Shown: one piece after another, positions 51,681 through 64,000 of the stretch
How positions within the stretch are numbered: position 1 is the stretch's first letter
Layout of the letters: the number at the start of each line of letters is the position of its first letter
Source of the DNA: Plecoglossus altivelis
Lineage: Eukaryota; Chordata; Actinopteri; Osmeriformes; Plecoglossidae
Length of the DNA: 64,000 nt
NCBI GenBank assembly: GCA_036571765.1
Contig: BROE01000001.1
Span: 10,928,288 to 10,992,287 of the forward strand
Direction of reading: 5' to 3'
Position numbers and translations under genes: made by a program
The notes under the pieces: generated by a model
Seen by the model: the letters and a program-made list of their open reading frames with translations, nothing else
What the model was told of the DNA's origin: nothing
Databases searched by the model: none

Positions 51681-53733
51681 GGAGCGGGGCCGTAAATGCA
51701 AGGTGCACAATGAAACAAACCTCAAAGCTCCCAAATTAGAACTGGAATAAGTATTAGCATTCTAGTTAGCTGAGAAGTTAGGTACATTACACAGTCATTT
51801 CCTTTCTCCTCAGTTTGAACTCAAAGCTCATTAATACTCATTCACTTGCATCTCTACTTTACCTTAAAAGACACCGTAAATGCATTTTGCACATGCTCAT
51901 AATTAAGGAGTGTCTGAACTACTTTCACCTCCGGAACAAGTACAGGTTTTTTTTTTCCCTTTATGTAAGTAAATCCCATTTAATATCTACACGGAACAGG
52001 ATGCTTTACTTAGCAAGTTCTTCAGTCAAACAGCGCTGGTGTTCTGCCACCCAACCTGAGGAGCAAAAATAAAACATCTCCTTCTGCAGCTAAATAACTG
52101 CTGGGCTTAATGCATGTTTTTTTTAGGACAAGTCTTAAAGCGTGGACATTGTTCTCTTCCCTGTTTCTATTAGTCCTCCAGCAGACAGACCCATTTCCGG
52201 CTGCTCCCCCCCAGAGTAGGACAGGTGTCTGGGGTGTGAAATGACTGAACAGTCAGCCCTCCCCTGGAACTCAGTATGCCATGGCCGCCTGCTGCACTCC
52301 AGCAGGGGAGAACTACTCCACACAATTAGAGTGTATTTGTGCCAGCACCACTTTACCTCTACTGTTAGAGAGCCAGCATGGCCAGGGAAAGAAACACACG
52401 CAAAAAAAATGCCGTCCTTGAACAATCCGCTGCTAGTGGCCAACTAATGACAAGCCCTGATCCAAGAACCGCCTAAAAGCTGGAAAGTCGAGTCTGCCCT
52501 CTGAAGATCTGGCGCAATCTGGTTTGTGATTTAAGACTGGACCATCATAGTGAACGCTGCCCAATGCTGCTGCTTCTTATTCAGAAACACACTCGAGGCA
52601 GAGAAGCAGACCGCCAGCTAGCACTAGCCTCCTGCTCTCTGCAGGTGCTGGAACAGGGACAGGCTGAGTACACACACACACACACATTCGTCTCATGACC
52701 ACCCTAGCCATCCTCTCCATCCATCTTAGTTAGCAAGGGGTTTAGGGGTTCCTCAAAGCCCAGGCTAGCATTCAACTTCACTTCTACGATCCTCAATTAG
52801 GATTGACTCTTCAATCCTGGAGATCGATGCTCAGGACTTAGAGACTGTCTCTAGTTCCTGATTACATGTGCTCCCATTTACAGCGGAGACGCGACGAAAA
52901 CCAAACACAGCAGGTTACTTGTCGACATCGCCTGCGGTACAATATGCAATACTGATACCATACACATCGAGTACAGACAGTTTCACGTGCTCCTGGGAGA
53001 GCTGAAAGCCTCTCTATATTAAAAAGGGTAGGAATTTCTTTTGCTTCATCTTTGAGGTTCGTATTGTGAATTATAATTGGCTTTTTTTTTTTACACGGAT
53101 GGAACTGGAGCTTCATTCTCTTCCGGATCTGGACGCTGCTTCGTGTGGGTGGAAAGTACGGCGGCTTCATATGAAATGTCAACAAAAGAAGAGAAACAGA
53201 AATCAATGAAGCGGCGCTCATGAGTGTGGTGGTGAGGACTCAGGGCCCAGAGCTCAGCAGCGAAGGTGCATTACCCTCTGATACTCTGGGAAAAGGGGGA
53301 GCGTTTCAAGACAACCAGATGCAATTGGCATTAAAGTCGGCATGTTCAGCTATCAGACCATCTATTTCTTGCGATCCAGACTTTGAAAAGGAAATTGAAG
53401 ACTTAACTACAGTACAGACTTTGTTGACAGAGTTGAGTTGGGTGAAGCGTGTTAAACAAGGTGAAATACTAGAATGACTTCAAAAACCCAGGTAAACACA
53501 GAGAGGTACCGATTGACATCTTATCTGGGAGGAAAAAGAAGAAGACATTTTTTTTTTGTTCTTTTTCAAATATGTTTCACACCTCATCCTCGTACAGAAG
53601 ACTGTTTGATCTGGTGAACAAACAACAGGAAAAAAAAGTAATACTGAAAACAATGTGCCTGAGATCTATATCACCGGGATTCAAGGAGCCCTGATATTTC
53701 CGAACGAATCATCTTCCTTTCCCCTCCTTTTCC

Positions 53734-53737
53734 CCGT

Positions 53738-53787
<50 letters not shown>

Positions 53788-53802
53788 GTGTCTCTCTCTC
53801 CT
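53734..53802. repeat. (CT)n microsatellite
   Basis: (TC)n with a few TG and TT interruptions. It is the main pyrimidine tract on + in the right half, opposite in orientation to the GA tracts. Confidence 0.95.
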
Positions 53803-54119
53803 CCGGTGGTATCGTCTTTCGGCGTTGCTCTGGTCTTACTTTATTGTCTGGGAGCCGAGTCTTCATCAACACGTTGAAGCTAATGAGTACATCCAATGGG
53901 GGGGGGCAATACTCAGTGTTGCAAGAATGGTGAATTGAGGATGGTTTTCTGATTGAGGTACAATTATGTTTGATGGTAGATGGTTGCTGTGTTGTTCCCA
54001 GTCAGGATATGTTACTGCCTCAGATTCGGCTTCAGCCTGCGCGATCAGGAGGCAGTCACATACCGCCGCTTCGGAGTGAGATGTCATGTCTGGTGCATTA
54101 CCCAGCCTCTCGCAGCGGG

Positions 54120-54860
54120 GCGGGGGAGTGGGGGCGCCCTGCTCTCTCGTGCCATGTGTGTGTGTGGGGAGGTGTTGTGTGTGTGCCTGTGCGAATTGTG
54201 GGATGGGGGGTTGCACTGCCTCTTCTGTGTCATGGGTAGTGGTGCGGTCGAGGTGATGTGGTGTGTGTGTGTGTGTATGGGGTTGCACTGCTCTCTCGTG
54301 TCATGGTAGTGGTGGGGAGGTGTGTGTGTGTGTGTATTGTGTGGCTTTGTGAGTATCTTTGTGTGAGTGTTTGCGAATGCGTGTGCGTGTACGTGTACGT
54401 GTACGTGAGTGTGTGTCTGTGTCTGTGTGGTGTGTGGGGTGTGTCTGTGTCTCTCTTGTGTTGCAGTCCCGCGCTCAAGTGGTAGGGGAGGTGTGGCCCG
54501 GCGCGGCGCGGTTCTATACGGGTGTGTTGGGTGGGGCTGTGTGTGTGGTGGCTCGCTGGTGTGTGTGGGGGGTTGCACTGCTCTTCTTGGTCATTGGTAC
54601 GTCGGGTGGGTGAGGTGTGAGACGCATGGGCTATGTGGCGTTGCATGGTGTGTTGTGGGTATGCAGTGCTCTCTCAGTACCATTAGGTAAGTGTGGTGGA
54701 GGTGTGTGTGTGTGGTGCGAGGGCAGGGGGTTCCGCTGTTCGACTCTCTCAATGTCATCGTGGTAGTGGTGGTGAGGTGTGGGGGGGTTGCATGCTATCC
54801 TCTCATGTCGAATGTAGTGGCGCGATAGTGGATCGCGGCGAGGTAGCTGGGGAGGTCTGG
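54120..54860. repeat. TG-rich degenerate tandem array, about 740 bp
   Basis: A unit containing GTTGCACTGCTCTCTCGTGT, then CATGGTAGTGGTGGGGAGGT and (GT)n, recurs in diverged form about six times (near 54145, 54211, 54285, 54570, 54660 and 54745). The spacing is irregular. Confidence 0.7.
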
Positions 54861-57800
54861 GGGACCAGGACACTATTGGGGTGATCGGCTCCTTAAAATA
54901 CTAAGCCTAAACATGCCTGTTAGTGGTGTTAGCTTCCAGTATTTACGTTGTGAATATTTCATGACTGAGGTATAGTACCGTACAGCGCACAGCCAGCTAA
55001 ATGTGTTGTCGGCAGCGTAGAGGGAGGCGAACGTCTACAGATCTATTTAGATGGGATGGGGGATGGAAGAGATCGGACATTTCATTTCAAGATAGGAGAA
55101 TATTGCTCCTCGTGTAAGCGGCTGTAGCTGGAAAGTACAAATACTTGGTAACATGCAGGCAGATGATGCGTGGTGATGACTGCATTGGGATGACCTGCTG
55201 TTGCCGTTGGGAACTGGTTGAGTCGTCGCTGGGCTCCCTCACAAAGGGGCTAAGAATATCAGCAGGATAACATCGTGGACATCAATAACTAATAAGCAAG
55301 ACCTACAGCAAATCATTTCTCAAGTAGCAGTGTGGGCTGATGGACAGGCGAACAAATGCTAATGACAGTCTAAAGGGCACAGGCCCTGTGTCCAGCTATT
55401 CCAACACCCACTGGATTTAATGATCCGTGACCAGAGATTCTCATACAAGTGGCTTTTAAACGTTATCCATCAAAAGTGAGGTCTGACAACTTGTCACTGT
55501 TTCACTGCGACTGAAATCTTTTTAAAGTTGAATGTATAGCTTTTTAGTGCCATTTTGTTTATGCGCTGTTGTGGTTCAAACTCACATCAGCAGTTATTTA
55601 AGGCATGCCTGCACCAGACACGAAGTTAATACAAAGTGGCTGGGGTTGCCAGTTGAATGAAGCGTGGCACCTTTGACAATAATAAACAGGTGGATTACGA
55701 GCGCTTGCATCCATTTAGCATTTGAATTGCACCTGTTTCATCATATTATTGGCGCGATTTGATGCCCTTGACAGGGGCCCCAGCGGTGCCGGGTTCAGGC
55801 CAATCACGCCGTGACGCCTTACGACTGCCATCAGCGCCTCCGCGGAGCAGTAGGGCGCGTCGTTAGCAGGCAGACTTCCTGTAGACACTTCCTGGATGTA
55901 GGAGTGTGCTGGGTGGGGGGGTGTTTTCAGGGAGGGGGTGGTGGTGGGGGGAGGGGGGTGTGCAGGGTGGAGTGATGCCAATTACCCCCATCACTCCACA
56001 GCCTGCTGCGCTCTCTCACCCCAGCATCCCTTCTCCGCTTAGCCTCGACTAATAGAAACGTATACGACTCTGCCTCCCCAAACGCTGCAACACAACCAAA
56101 CTCATTATTTTCTGAAGGAGTTGCAGGGTTACAGAGGGAAACGAGATTTAACGCTTGACCTGGACCTCCCTGGCGTGCGCAGGAACACAAGATGGAGTTA
56201 TAATTAGTTCAGATTGACAGCTTTTCTGAGGTAATTAAGTGATGGCTGATGAGATTCCCAGGTGGGAGGAAGATGTGGCCGACAGCTCCTGTTGCCAGCT
56301 ACAGTTCAACCTGATTATCTCTGTGGCTGCCAATGAGAAGAGAGGGACTGGAGGCAAGTCCCTCCCTCCTCCTGCATTTGTAAGCCTATTTGTTTTCATG
56401 TCGCTGCATGTAATGCGACCTTAGAGCAATTGCCACCATCATCGACTTCATCGGGTTTACGACGCAATGATAATGGTTAGCCATGACAATATGCATCCAA
56501 TTAAAAGGTTTTACGCGATTAGACAACTTATCAATTTATCTACGGTAACTGCTTCATAAAACGATAAGGGAATATTTAATTACGATGCTTAACGCGTAAT
56601 AAGGAGGCTTTTCTCAATGACAGTTATGGAAAGGACAAAATATATCTTACAGTATTCACACCATCATTACATAAAAATGCATACTAAAACTGCAAATATT
56701 TCAGAAAACACAATTCAAAACAGGTTCCTTGGACCTTGTCTTCTATTTGTCTATAGCTCATCTAAAGTCACTGACAGTGCGACTTTTGAAAAAGCATATT
56801 AAAACACGCATTTCACTGCTGATTCACTTTGCCACTGGTCTGTGTTAAGGATTAATGCATGCTTTCTGCACAGCACACAAATGAATCACAATAACCTATC
56901 TGTTCTGTTCACATTCTCATAGCTGTGATGACGTTTTTCATCAAATGGCTTTTTGATCAACAACAGCACACTGCGGGCAGATGTCAACAGGTCAGGCGTC
57001 GTCTCTGCTTCAGTGTTGTTCGTAATCCCACGCGGGGTGAAGATCTAACGCTGGTGGTGATTATGTAAGCTGCTGAAACAGCCTACGTTCTGTATACAGT
57101 CCTGCTCTCCAAGGCAACGGGGCTACAGCTCACATGGACCAGTGTAATCAATGCAAGGACAGGCTCCTGGGACACTGGAAGGAAAAAGATGAAGCACAAT
57201 ATCCCTGGGCAAGGTGAACTGGCGCTCCACGGTGGAGATGCACAGTGCAGTGGAGGTCATGGAGAACCATGCCTGGCCAGAGAGAGGGGCTGGGTGGAGG
57301 CGTGTAACCACCACTGACCCCTGGCTATGCCCCCCCAGCCCCCTCCCTCCCTCCCCCTCCCTCACCCACCCCCCCCCGACCTCCCCTCCAGGGTCCGGCA
57401 AATCCATCTGCATCCCCGAGGAAGAGATCCCTGCTAAATATTCATTTATCTCTAGGCCCTGTCTTCTTGGATGCTAATCAATTTCCAGATAAAGCGTGGC
57501 CTATTTATAATTTGTTTCCGCGGCTCCTCTCCCCTCTTCTCATCTTCCTCTGCTGGAGGATCAGGCTTGGTGGGCAGCTCAGCTTGCAAAGCACACAGGG
57601 GAGAACACATCTACGACCAGGAAACCAAACTGGCGAAAGGGGGGGAGGGGGGAGGATGCGGAGGAGGAGCCACAGAGGAAGCTGACGGCTGAAGCAAGTC
57701 GGAAGGTAGATAATCGATGGAGGGGTGATCTATAAGGCAGTAGGGCAGACCTTTAGGCTTCATCAGTGTCTAAGACGTTTAACGGGGATTCAGAGGTCAG

Positions 57801-59421
57801 GTCCTCCAGGATTGACTGACCCTTTGAAGTTGAATGTCTCCGGCTGACCCTGCACAAATGGGCCCTCATGTCTCTCTGAAGACGATAGCGCTGCATGTGG
57901 TTGGATGAAATATTAATCCATCGTTTGCATTCCTAGTAATTTCTCCTAATTATTCCGACATCTCACGCCATACAATGCTGCACAGCATGGAACAGTGGAA
58001 AGCGTGAGCCAGCGTCTCAGGTTTCTCTGACTGATTAGCATTCTTTTGTTTATTCATGCGAATCAAATTGCTGCGCATACATTTAGTAGGACATGTCGTT
58101 CACTGGCAGCCTTTCGCAAAGCGATAGGATTGCATCCTCTGGACATGTCAGTACAGGAATAACATGAAGCTAAACAAAGGCCCACACGCACTCGAACATA
58201 CACACTGACGCAGACACACCCACGTACACAAAAGCACACATCTTTATGTAACCAAACTGCCGAGATGAATCTACTGTAGCTGGAGAGGTCTGCGAATGTG
58301 GCCATTAACCCAGCAGGAGGTAGCTGTAGGCTTTAGAGGAATCTCCTGGAGACAAGAGAGACCGTCAGATCTGCTCCACTCTGGCATCAACTCGTTTGTA
58401 AAGTCATTTCTACTAGTACTTCCAAACCCCCAACAACCATATATGGTTCTAAATGCCTTTTTTGTTTTCCCTGATCTGCTTTTCTTTGCGCTTGCCAGGG
58501 CTGTTGGTGGGACTGGAGCTGGGCCATAGGTATTCCTAGCGTCTATTCCTGCAGCGTCTCAATCTCTAAGCTCTGTGTGTTATTTAAATCTGATGAAAGC
58601 ATGCTGACACAATGCTATTCATCACCAACCTAATCCTGTAGACCTGAACGATAAAGGTGAACGGGGTAACCCATCGGGAGAAAAAACCCTACCTTTATGG
58701 ATGTTTACTACCAGGAAGATTAACGTTTGAAAATAGCAACGAGGTGGGTATAAGGTACATTGCGTGTCATTTTCTTATCGTGTTGAGTTACTTGAGTGTT
58801 CGCTTAAATCTCCAGAATTAACAGCTTTCCTAAAAAGGTGTAAAGATTTTCACACTTTGACATGCGAAGGTGATAACTGAATTCAGAGCCAAATCCTTAT
58901 CCAGCCTGATATTCAACTCCTACGGCTCAGATCGTCAGCGTTCTGTTCATCTAAACACCGAGAACATTTCTCGATTTTGAATACAAATGCACTATTATAG
59001 ACATGCCTTATGCATACCCGGTATACGTGCAAAGTGCCCATAATTACGCATACGCTCTTGTGCAAAACTGCAGATCTTTTAACCGTCGTTTTGAAGGATG
59101 ACCGGTATTTATATGGACTTCAGGAGGCTCTCCAAAGGTCAAACCCAACACGGAGACAGATCAGTCCTCCTGTGCCCAGCGGCCTACAGATGGGTGATGA
59201 GCTGTATGGTAAACATACCATGGCCCCGTCTGCTCGTCTCAACCCGCCCACATCCTCCTTCTCGCTCTTATGGCGTTTTTTTCCCCCATATCCTCGTACC
59301 AACCGCCAGGGTTTTGCAAGGACACAAGAGGGTAAAATGGAAACATGCATCATGTCATCTTTGCCTGGGAGTATTCCCTGAGGTCCAATGAGATAAAGTA
59401 TCGGAGAGTGTCTATACTGCG

Positions 59422-59452
59422 GTGTGTGTGTGTGTGTGGGGGGGGGGGGGGA
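59422..59452. repeat. (GT)n followed by poly-G
   Basis: GT dinucleotides passing directly into about 13 G. Confidence 0.9.
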
Positions 59453-61587
59453 TTAACAAGTCCAGATGGACTGTAAAAACCTAAAGGCTTACTATCTAGT
59501 GGAGACTGGGTTTCAAGGGTGTTGGGCGGGCTCAGGGCTTGCTCAAGACTGACCGACATGAAGACCCAAAGAAAACACCCGTAGATGATACAGGCTAACA
59601 AGTGAAGCTGACGCTCAGGTCTGACATGGTTGCTGCTGTTGTCATGGAGTCACACCCCTTGTATATCTGCTGGAGACGCTGACATATGTCTGTCAAAAGC
59701 CCAAGGTAGACACGGTATTAACGGTGCCAGAACACATGCAAAAGACATCCGGTGACAAGGTTTTGGCACATGACATTCTCACATACAGCCTTTTACTTTC
59801 GCCTCTAAGTGGAGATGGTTCACGAGCGATTGAAATGTGTGTCATATTGCGAGAGTAAATGACAAACGTGTGATCAAACTGATCTGTGTGCGCGTGTCGT
59901 GCATCTCCCAGCTCGCGCTATCGCTCAGTCCAAATACAGAACTCACAGTATGATATTTTAAATTCAGGACAGGGCATCTGAGAAGATTGGAAATTCTTGA
60001 TGGGTGCCTTGGCAAAGATATCTCCTACAGAACATTCCTTCCAGAGGCTCCTGAAGGTGTCACGTGAACACGGTATATTCAAGGTGACATGTATCGATAT
60101 CATCAAATAATGATAACAGTACTGATCAATAATGCAGTGCACAGGGAAGACAATCAGTCATAAATACATAAATCAGAACAGTTCTCTGCTCTGAAGTCTA
60201 GAATTCAGACCATGGGAGGCATTTTTCCCCCCAAATAAAAAACCTGGAGAGAATAACCCCCATCAGCCAGCAAACGTCGTGAATTTCCACCTCATACATT
60301 TATAATTCAATAAATCACAGCACAATGGATTACTCAAGGCCATCTAAAACCCTTTCATACCACTGGCAAACTGTGCAGTCAATCTTTATTTAATGTTCAA
60401 AAGTGCTGCAGTAGTCAGGTTGGCCTCTAGAGGGCAATTTTGTTGCACTGCCTCGCAGTTCATATAGATCCACTCCGTTTTGGAAGTGAATGTTTGGATT
60501 TGTGCATTTCTCATGATTCCGGTTGCCATATCTGTCTGCTACACAGGGCCAGAGTTCATTCGTTGTTCTGCCTTAATTAAGCTCATCATTAGATGGTCTA
60601 TGCTTGGAGTCAAAGGTGTCAGGGCATCTGTAGATCCCGACTTCAGCCTTGGTCATTATCAAAACTACACATTTGGTCGGGAGGAGAAATATTCCGTTGG
60701 AAAATGCATTCTTCACACGTTTGTTCCATGAATCTGAGACAGACCCGCAGCGCAATCCAATGAAAAACCAGGCTGGGTGAATGTGTTTGTCCTTCAACAT
60801 ATAGACTGACCTCTTCTTTCCTTTGTGTGACGGAACAAGACTAACTCTCCCTGCTTCTGAGTGTCTCCGGTCGAACGCGAGGCAGCGGGAGCTCGATATC
60901 CTATTGCCTCTACACGCATACGTAGTGGGAATCATTTGGGCTCGCTTCAGCTACACAGAAACCCCATGTCACTTCCCATTGAGGGCCTCTGTTTGAAGCC
61001 GTGCTGTTGGGAGCCCTTTGGATCTCTCTCCCCTTCCGAGTCTATTGCAGAGAGAACAGTTTATCCCTCCAGGAAGGCAGCTAATACAGTATTTTATGGT
61101 CAATAATGCAGACCGCCATGGCTAAGGCTGCCGCCATTGGCTATTTTGGAGCTGGGAGGTTCGACTGGCTCTGATAGAAGTATGCATCTATAATGAGGGT
61201 TGGGTATGGTTCTCCAACAAGTAACATTTAGGTGGGGAGTCAAGCCAACACATGCATTATAACACAATCTGGGATGTGCTGTAATACTAATTATGCATGA
61301 GGAAAAGGGGAATTTGCCTGGGGTTTGGCTCGAAGACGTCGAATGGAAAATGGAGAAGTAAATCCATACAGGATGAGCTAAACCCACAGCCAATAGATCA
61401 ATGTCAGCCAATCAGCACCCTGGATAGTGTGGATAACGCGATCCTCCAAGTGTGAGTGGCCTGATGAAAAGCCTTGAGCCAGGATCTCATCACTCTTCAT
61501 TTGCTGTGGAACCACAACCTGGTTCAATACGACTCCCTTCTCATGCCACAACATGCATGGGTGCAGACGCAAGGGAGGCAAGAGTGC

Positions 61588-61632
61588 GCCCACACACAAA
61601 CACATACACGCACGCACGCACACACACATGCC
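61588..61632. repeat. CA/CACG simple repeat
   Basis: Degenerate (CACACG)n tract of about 45 bases. Confidence 0.85.
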
Positions 61633-64000
61633 CGTGTGCGCCCACGGTCGCATGCACATGAACAACGTCCCAGAATCCTATCGGTTTCTCATTCGTAGAA
61701 CAGATCTTTCACACAAAACAATTTAGCATTACTGACTTGTGGGATGAGGCCTTTCTCATCAAACATACTGGATAACTTCTAATTAAACTAGTGATGACTA
61801 GGACAAGCAAGATGCATAAGCTGGCTGTGCGCATTGAGGCTGACTAGTATGATCCGCTGTATGAAACAGCATTGATTACCAAAGCTGCAAAATCAATTAC
61901 ATTATGCAAAGTGGATTGGAGATGCCGTGAAATTACATTCTAACACATTTAACTGAACAGGACTGAATGTTCAGGATTGGCCGGTGATAGCTATTTACTG
62001 CAAAACACCACTAACAGGTCCACAGCTATGTCAATACTGTGGCGTCACTAGAAATAGCTGTTAGCTACTGAGGTGGATACTGGCATCATGGGGTCAAGAA
62101 TGTTGATGAATATTTACAGAAGGTTCTTCACCGATCGTATATACATGACGATGATAAGATCCCAAGATATTGGCATTCAGTGAATTTCCTACACACTGGT
62201 TTTGTCGAGGAACAGAAGACTTGCTCTTGGCGCCTCAGAGCAGAGTGACATCCGCAGTGTTACAAACATGACAAACATCCTTCTACTCAGGGTAAACACC
62301 TGTCTTTCAAGTTCACTGTGGTACACCCAGCAACCTGAGGGAAGGTCAATTACACCCCAAACACCAGAGGATGCCAACAGCACGGCAAGATCGTTCAATC
62401 CCGGTTTCGATGCGATGCCAGAACAACATTCTTCGTTTCTCTTCAGCACACTCACCATGGGCTCCAAGGACACGCGATCCCAAACAAGATGTTGATATTT
62501 CAGCTGATTGCATGGCCTGCTCAGAGCTTCGCAGTCAAATCAACTGGAAGTGATGTACTAGATGAGCTTGTCTAAATATACAAGTTAGGATAATCCCCTG
62601 TCCAGCTTACACAAGGACTTGCACCGAGGACTTTTAAGAACGGTATGCGCCTGGTACTGCTCATAAAGTAATGACAATAACAAAAAGATTATTAGTATGC
62701 AACGAACACCCACATAACTCCTTGTGGCAAAAAAAGACAATAATAAGTGATATGCCTTGATCAGTAATTAAAACAGACTCAAGTCAAGGGAAGATTACAA
62801 AGCATCGCATTTACACAGCTCTGAAGGCGCTCTGAACGTGATGAATTTACCATTAAGACGTCCCAATTGACTTTGTAGATGCTACCCAAACAAGACTCTG
62901 GGAAAAAAAAGGAAAACTCAGTGGGAAGGATATTTCTGTCACATCCTCATTAAATCACACAGCTAAACTCAGTTCAGGAAATCTCTTCAAAACACATGCT
63001 ATCTTGAAAAAGAAACTAGATCCACTAGCTTGCGGTTCTCTACAGACTCAGAAACAAAGCCTGATTTATAATCATCTCTTAACGAAGTACACATAAGGCC
63101 CACAGCCTAACATCCCGTTAGGTTGTTAGGAAGGCTCACAGAGTGCCACCAACGCTCGTGTACTGTCATTGGCAAACAAACATAGCAGCGAGTGTTCTGA
63201 CCAGTGCAACATCATAACGCCTTCGATAAATCAATTATTACTTTCTAAGAAAACATGCGTTCGGTCTGTAAGGAGTTCACTTCTCATCCATCAATGAGCC
63301 TTAAAACAGCATCACCCTTGTACCAGCTGGGAAACACTGATAGAGTAGAAGTGGGAGGAAATGACGAGAAGCGAAGCCATAAATTCTTCAGTAGCCATGC
63401 CACACCAAGGACACATCCTCTACTTGTTCATCTCTGTTAACTCAACATCCAGGGGGTGTCGAGACGTACTGCCCTTCAGGCTGAAGGACGAGCCACACTT
63501 GAGCATCACTCGAAATTACCCCCAAGACAGCCGGAATCCTGCAACCATATCCTAGCCAACCACCCTTGCCCCTCACTCCCAACCCCCTGATTTGTATGAA
63601 CTGACGACAGCAAGAGGAGATGATGCTGATGATGATGACAATAGTCCAGGCTAGGCCCCTATCCTGCGGGATGACTACGTCGAAAGGCTCTTGGGCACTT
63701 GAGCTAAAGGTGGAATTATGTTTGTCCTTGGCAAAGGGTGAAGGACTGATGAGCCAGATCATGTAAACCAGGATTAGAAAGCAGCAGGATTTGGACTTTT
63801 GCAGAGCACGTGGATAGAGCCTTGTTTTAGGTCAGGTTTTCACTAGGGCACAGGAGGGGAGGCCGGCTTGGCCTTGTAGGGGTTAGAATTCAAACAGGCA
63901 AAACTCAAATTGAAATTCATATGATTTCTTTTAGACCCCGCTTCAATGGAGATAAACCTGCCTTAAATTATTATTTTGCTGAGCAAACAAATTGTGTCGT

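Larger units (their letters stand above)
42144..64000 (-). other. probable very large astn1 intron, no exon recognised
   Basis: 22 kb in which neither strand shows an exon I can tie to a protein family. Contents are simple repeats (listed separately) and single-copy AT-rich DNA with possible conserved non-coding segments near 56430-56620 and 61860-61960. The astn1 frame requires an upstream exon ending with one leftover base. I could not find it here, but a short exon could have escaped me. Confidence 0.5.

Noticed and set aside
55755..55890. GC-rich - strand frame (DAPYCSAEALMAVVRRHG) after an acceptor-like site
   Set aside because: No resemblance to any astrotactin segment I know, no donor in a sensible place, and the upstream part is Pro/Thr low complexity.
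57121..57320. A - strand stretch with acceptor-like ctggccag and donor-like GTGAGC, open for about 46 codons (MTSTALCISTVERQF)
   Set aside because: Phase and content cannot be tied to astrotactin. Codon use is not exon-like and the flank is poly-C rich, so it is a likely chance frame. A protein alignment would decide.

Overview
This window is vertebrate genomic DNA, most likely from a ray-finned fish. Two intron-containing genes lie tail to tail, with GT/AG splice sites, many microsatellites, a hAT-type transposon remnant, and introns far smaller than in mammals (the catalytic-to-C-terminal part of the left gene fits in 22 kb). The species cannot be named from the sequence.

Left part (1-23331, + strand): 21 coding exons of pappa2 (pappalysin-2, PAPP-A2). 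The window opens in an intron; the 5' exons (signal peptide, laminin-G-like domain, first Lin12/Notch repeats) lie upstream. Exons 1112-3938 carry the metzincin core with the zinc motif HEMGHIFGLYH and the Met-turn. Exons 4251-12963 carry the central beta-rich region and a Cys-rich CDDGN/GDGC repeat. Exons 13338-18710 carry five CCP/sushi modules. Exons 21392-23331 carry the final Lin12/Notch repeat and the stop codon. Splice phases agree at every junction; only the donor of the exon starting at 12789 is ambiguous.

Middle (23332-25280): a 1.95-kb convergent intergenic stretch, AT-rich, with poly(A) hexamers on both strands. At 24564-24580 hexamers of both orientations nearly abut.

Right part (25281-64000, - strand): the seven last coding exons of astn1 (astrotactin-1), encoding a Cys-rich linker, the fibronectin III domain and the annexin-like C-terminus. 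The PAPPA2-ASTN1 convergent pair is conserved in vertebrates, which supports both calls and argues against pappa/astn2. From 41846 to the end I find no convincing exon, so this is probably one very large astn1 intron filled with low-complexity repeats.

Most interesting: inside the astn1 intron 32586-40490 there are two related exon-like segments (35221-35274 and 33774-33812, - strand). They are about 1.45 kb apart, have good donors, and are phase-compatible with both neighbouring exons. They look like a tandemly duplicated cassette exon that would insert 18 or 13 residues into the fibronectin III domain; the second copy has lost the ancestral acceptor AG and would have to use a new one. Several simple repeats also sit directly on splice sites of both genes, so repeat-length variation could affect splicing.
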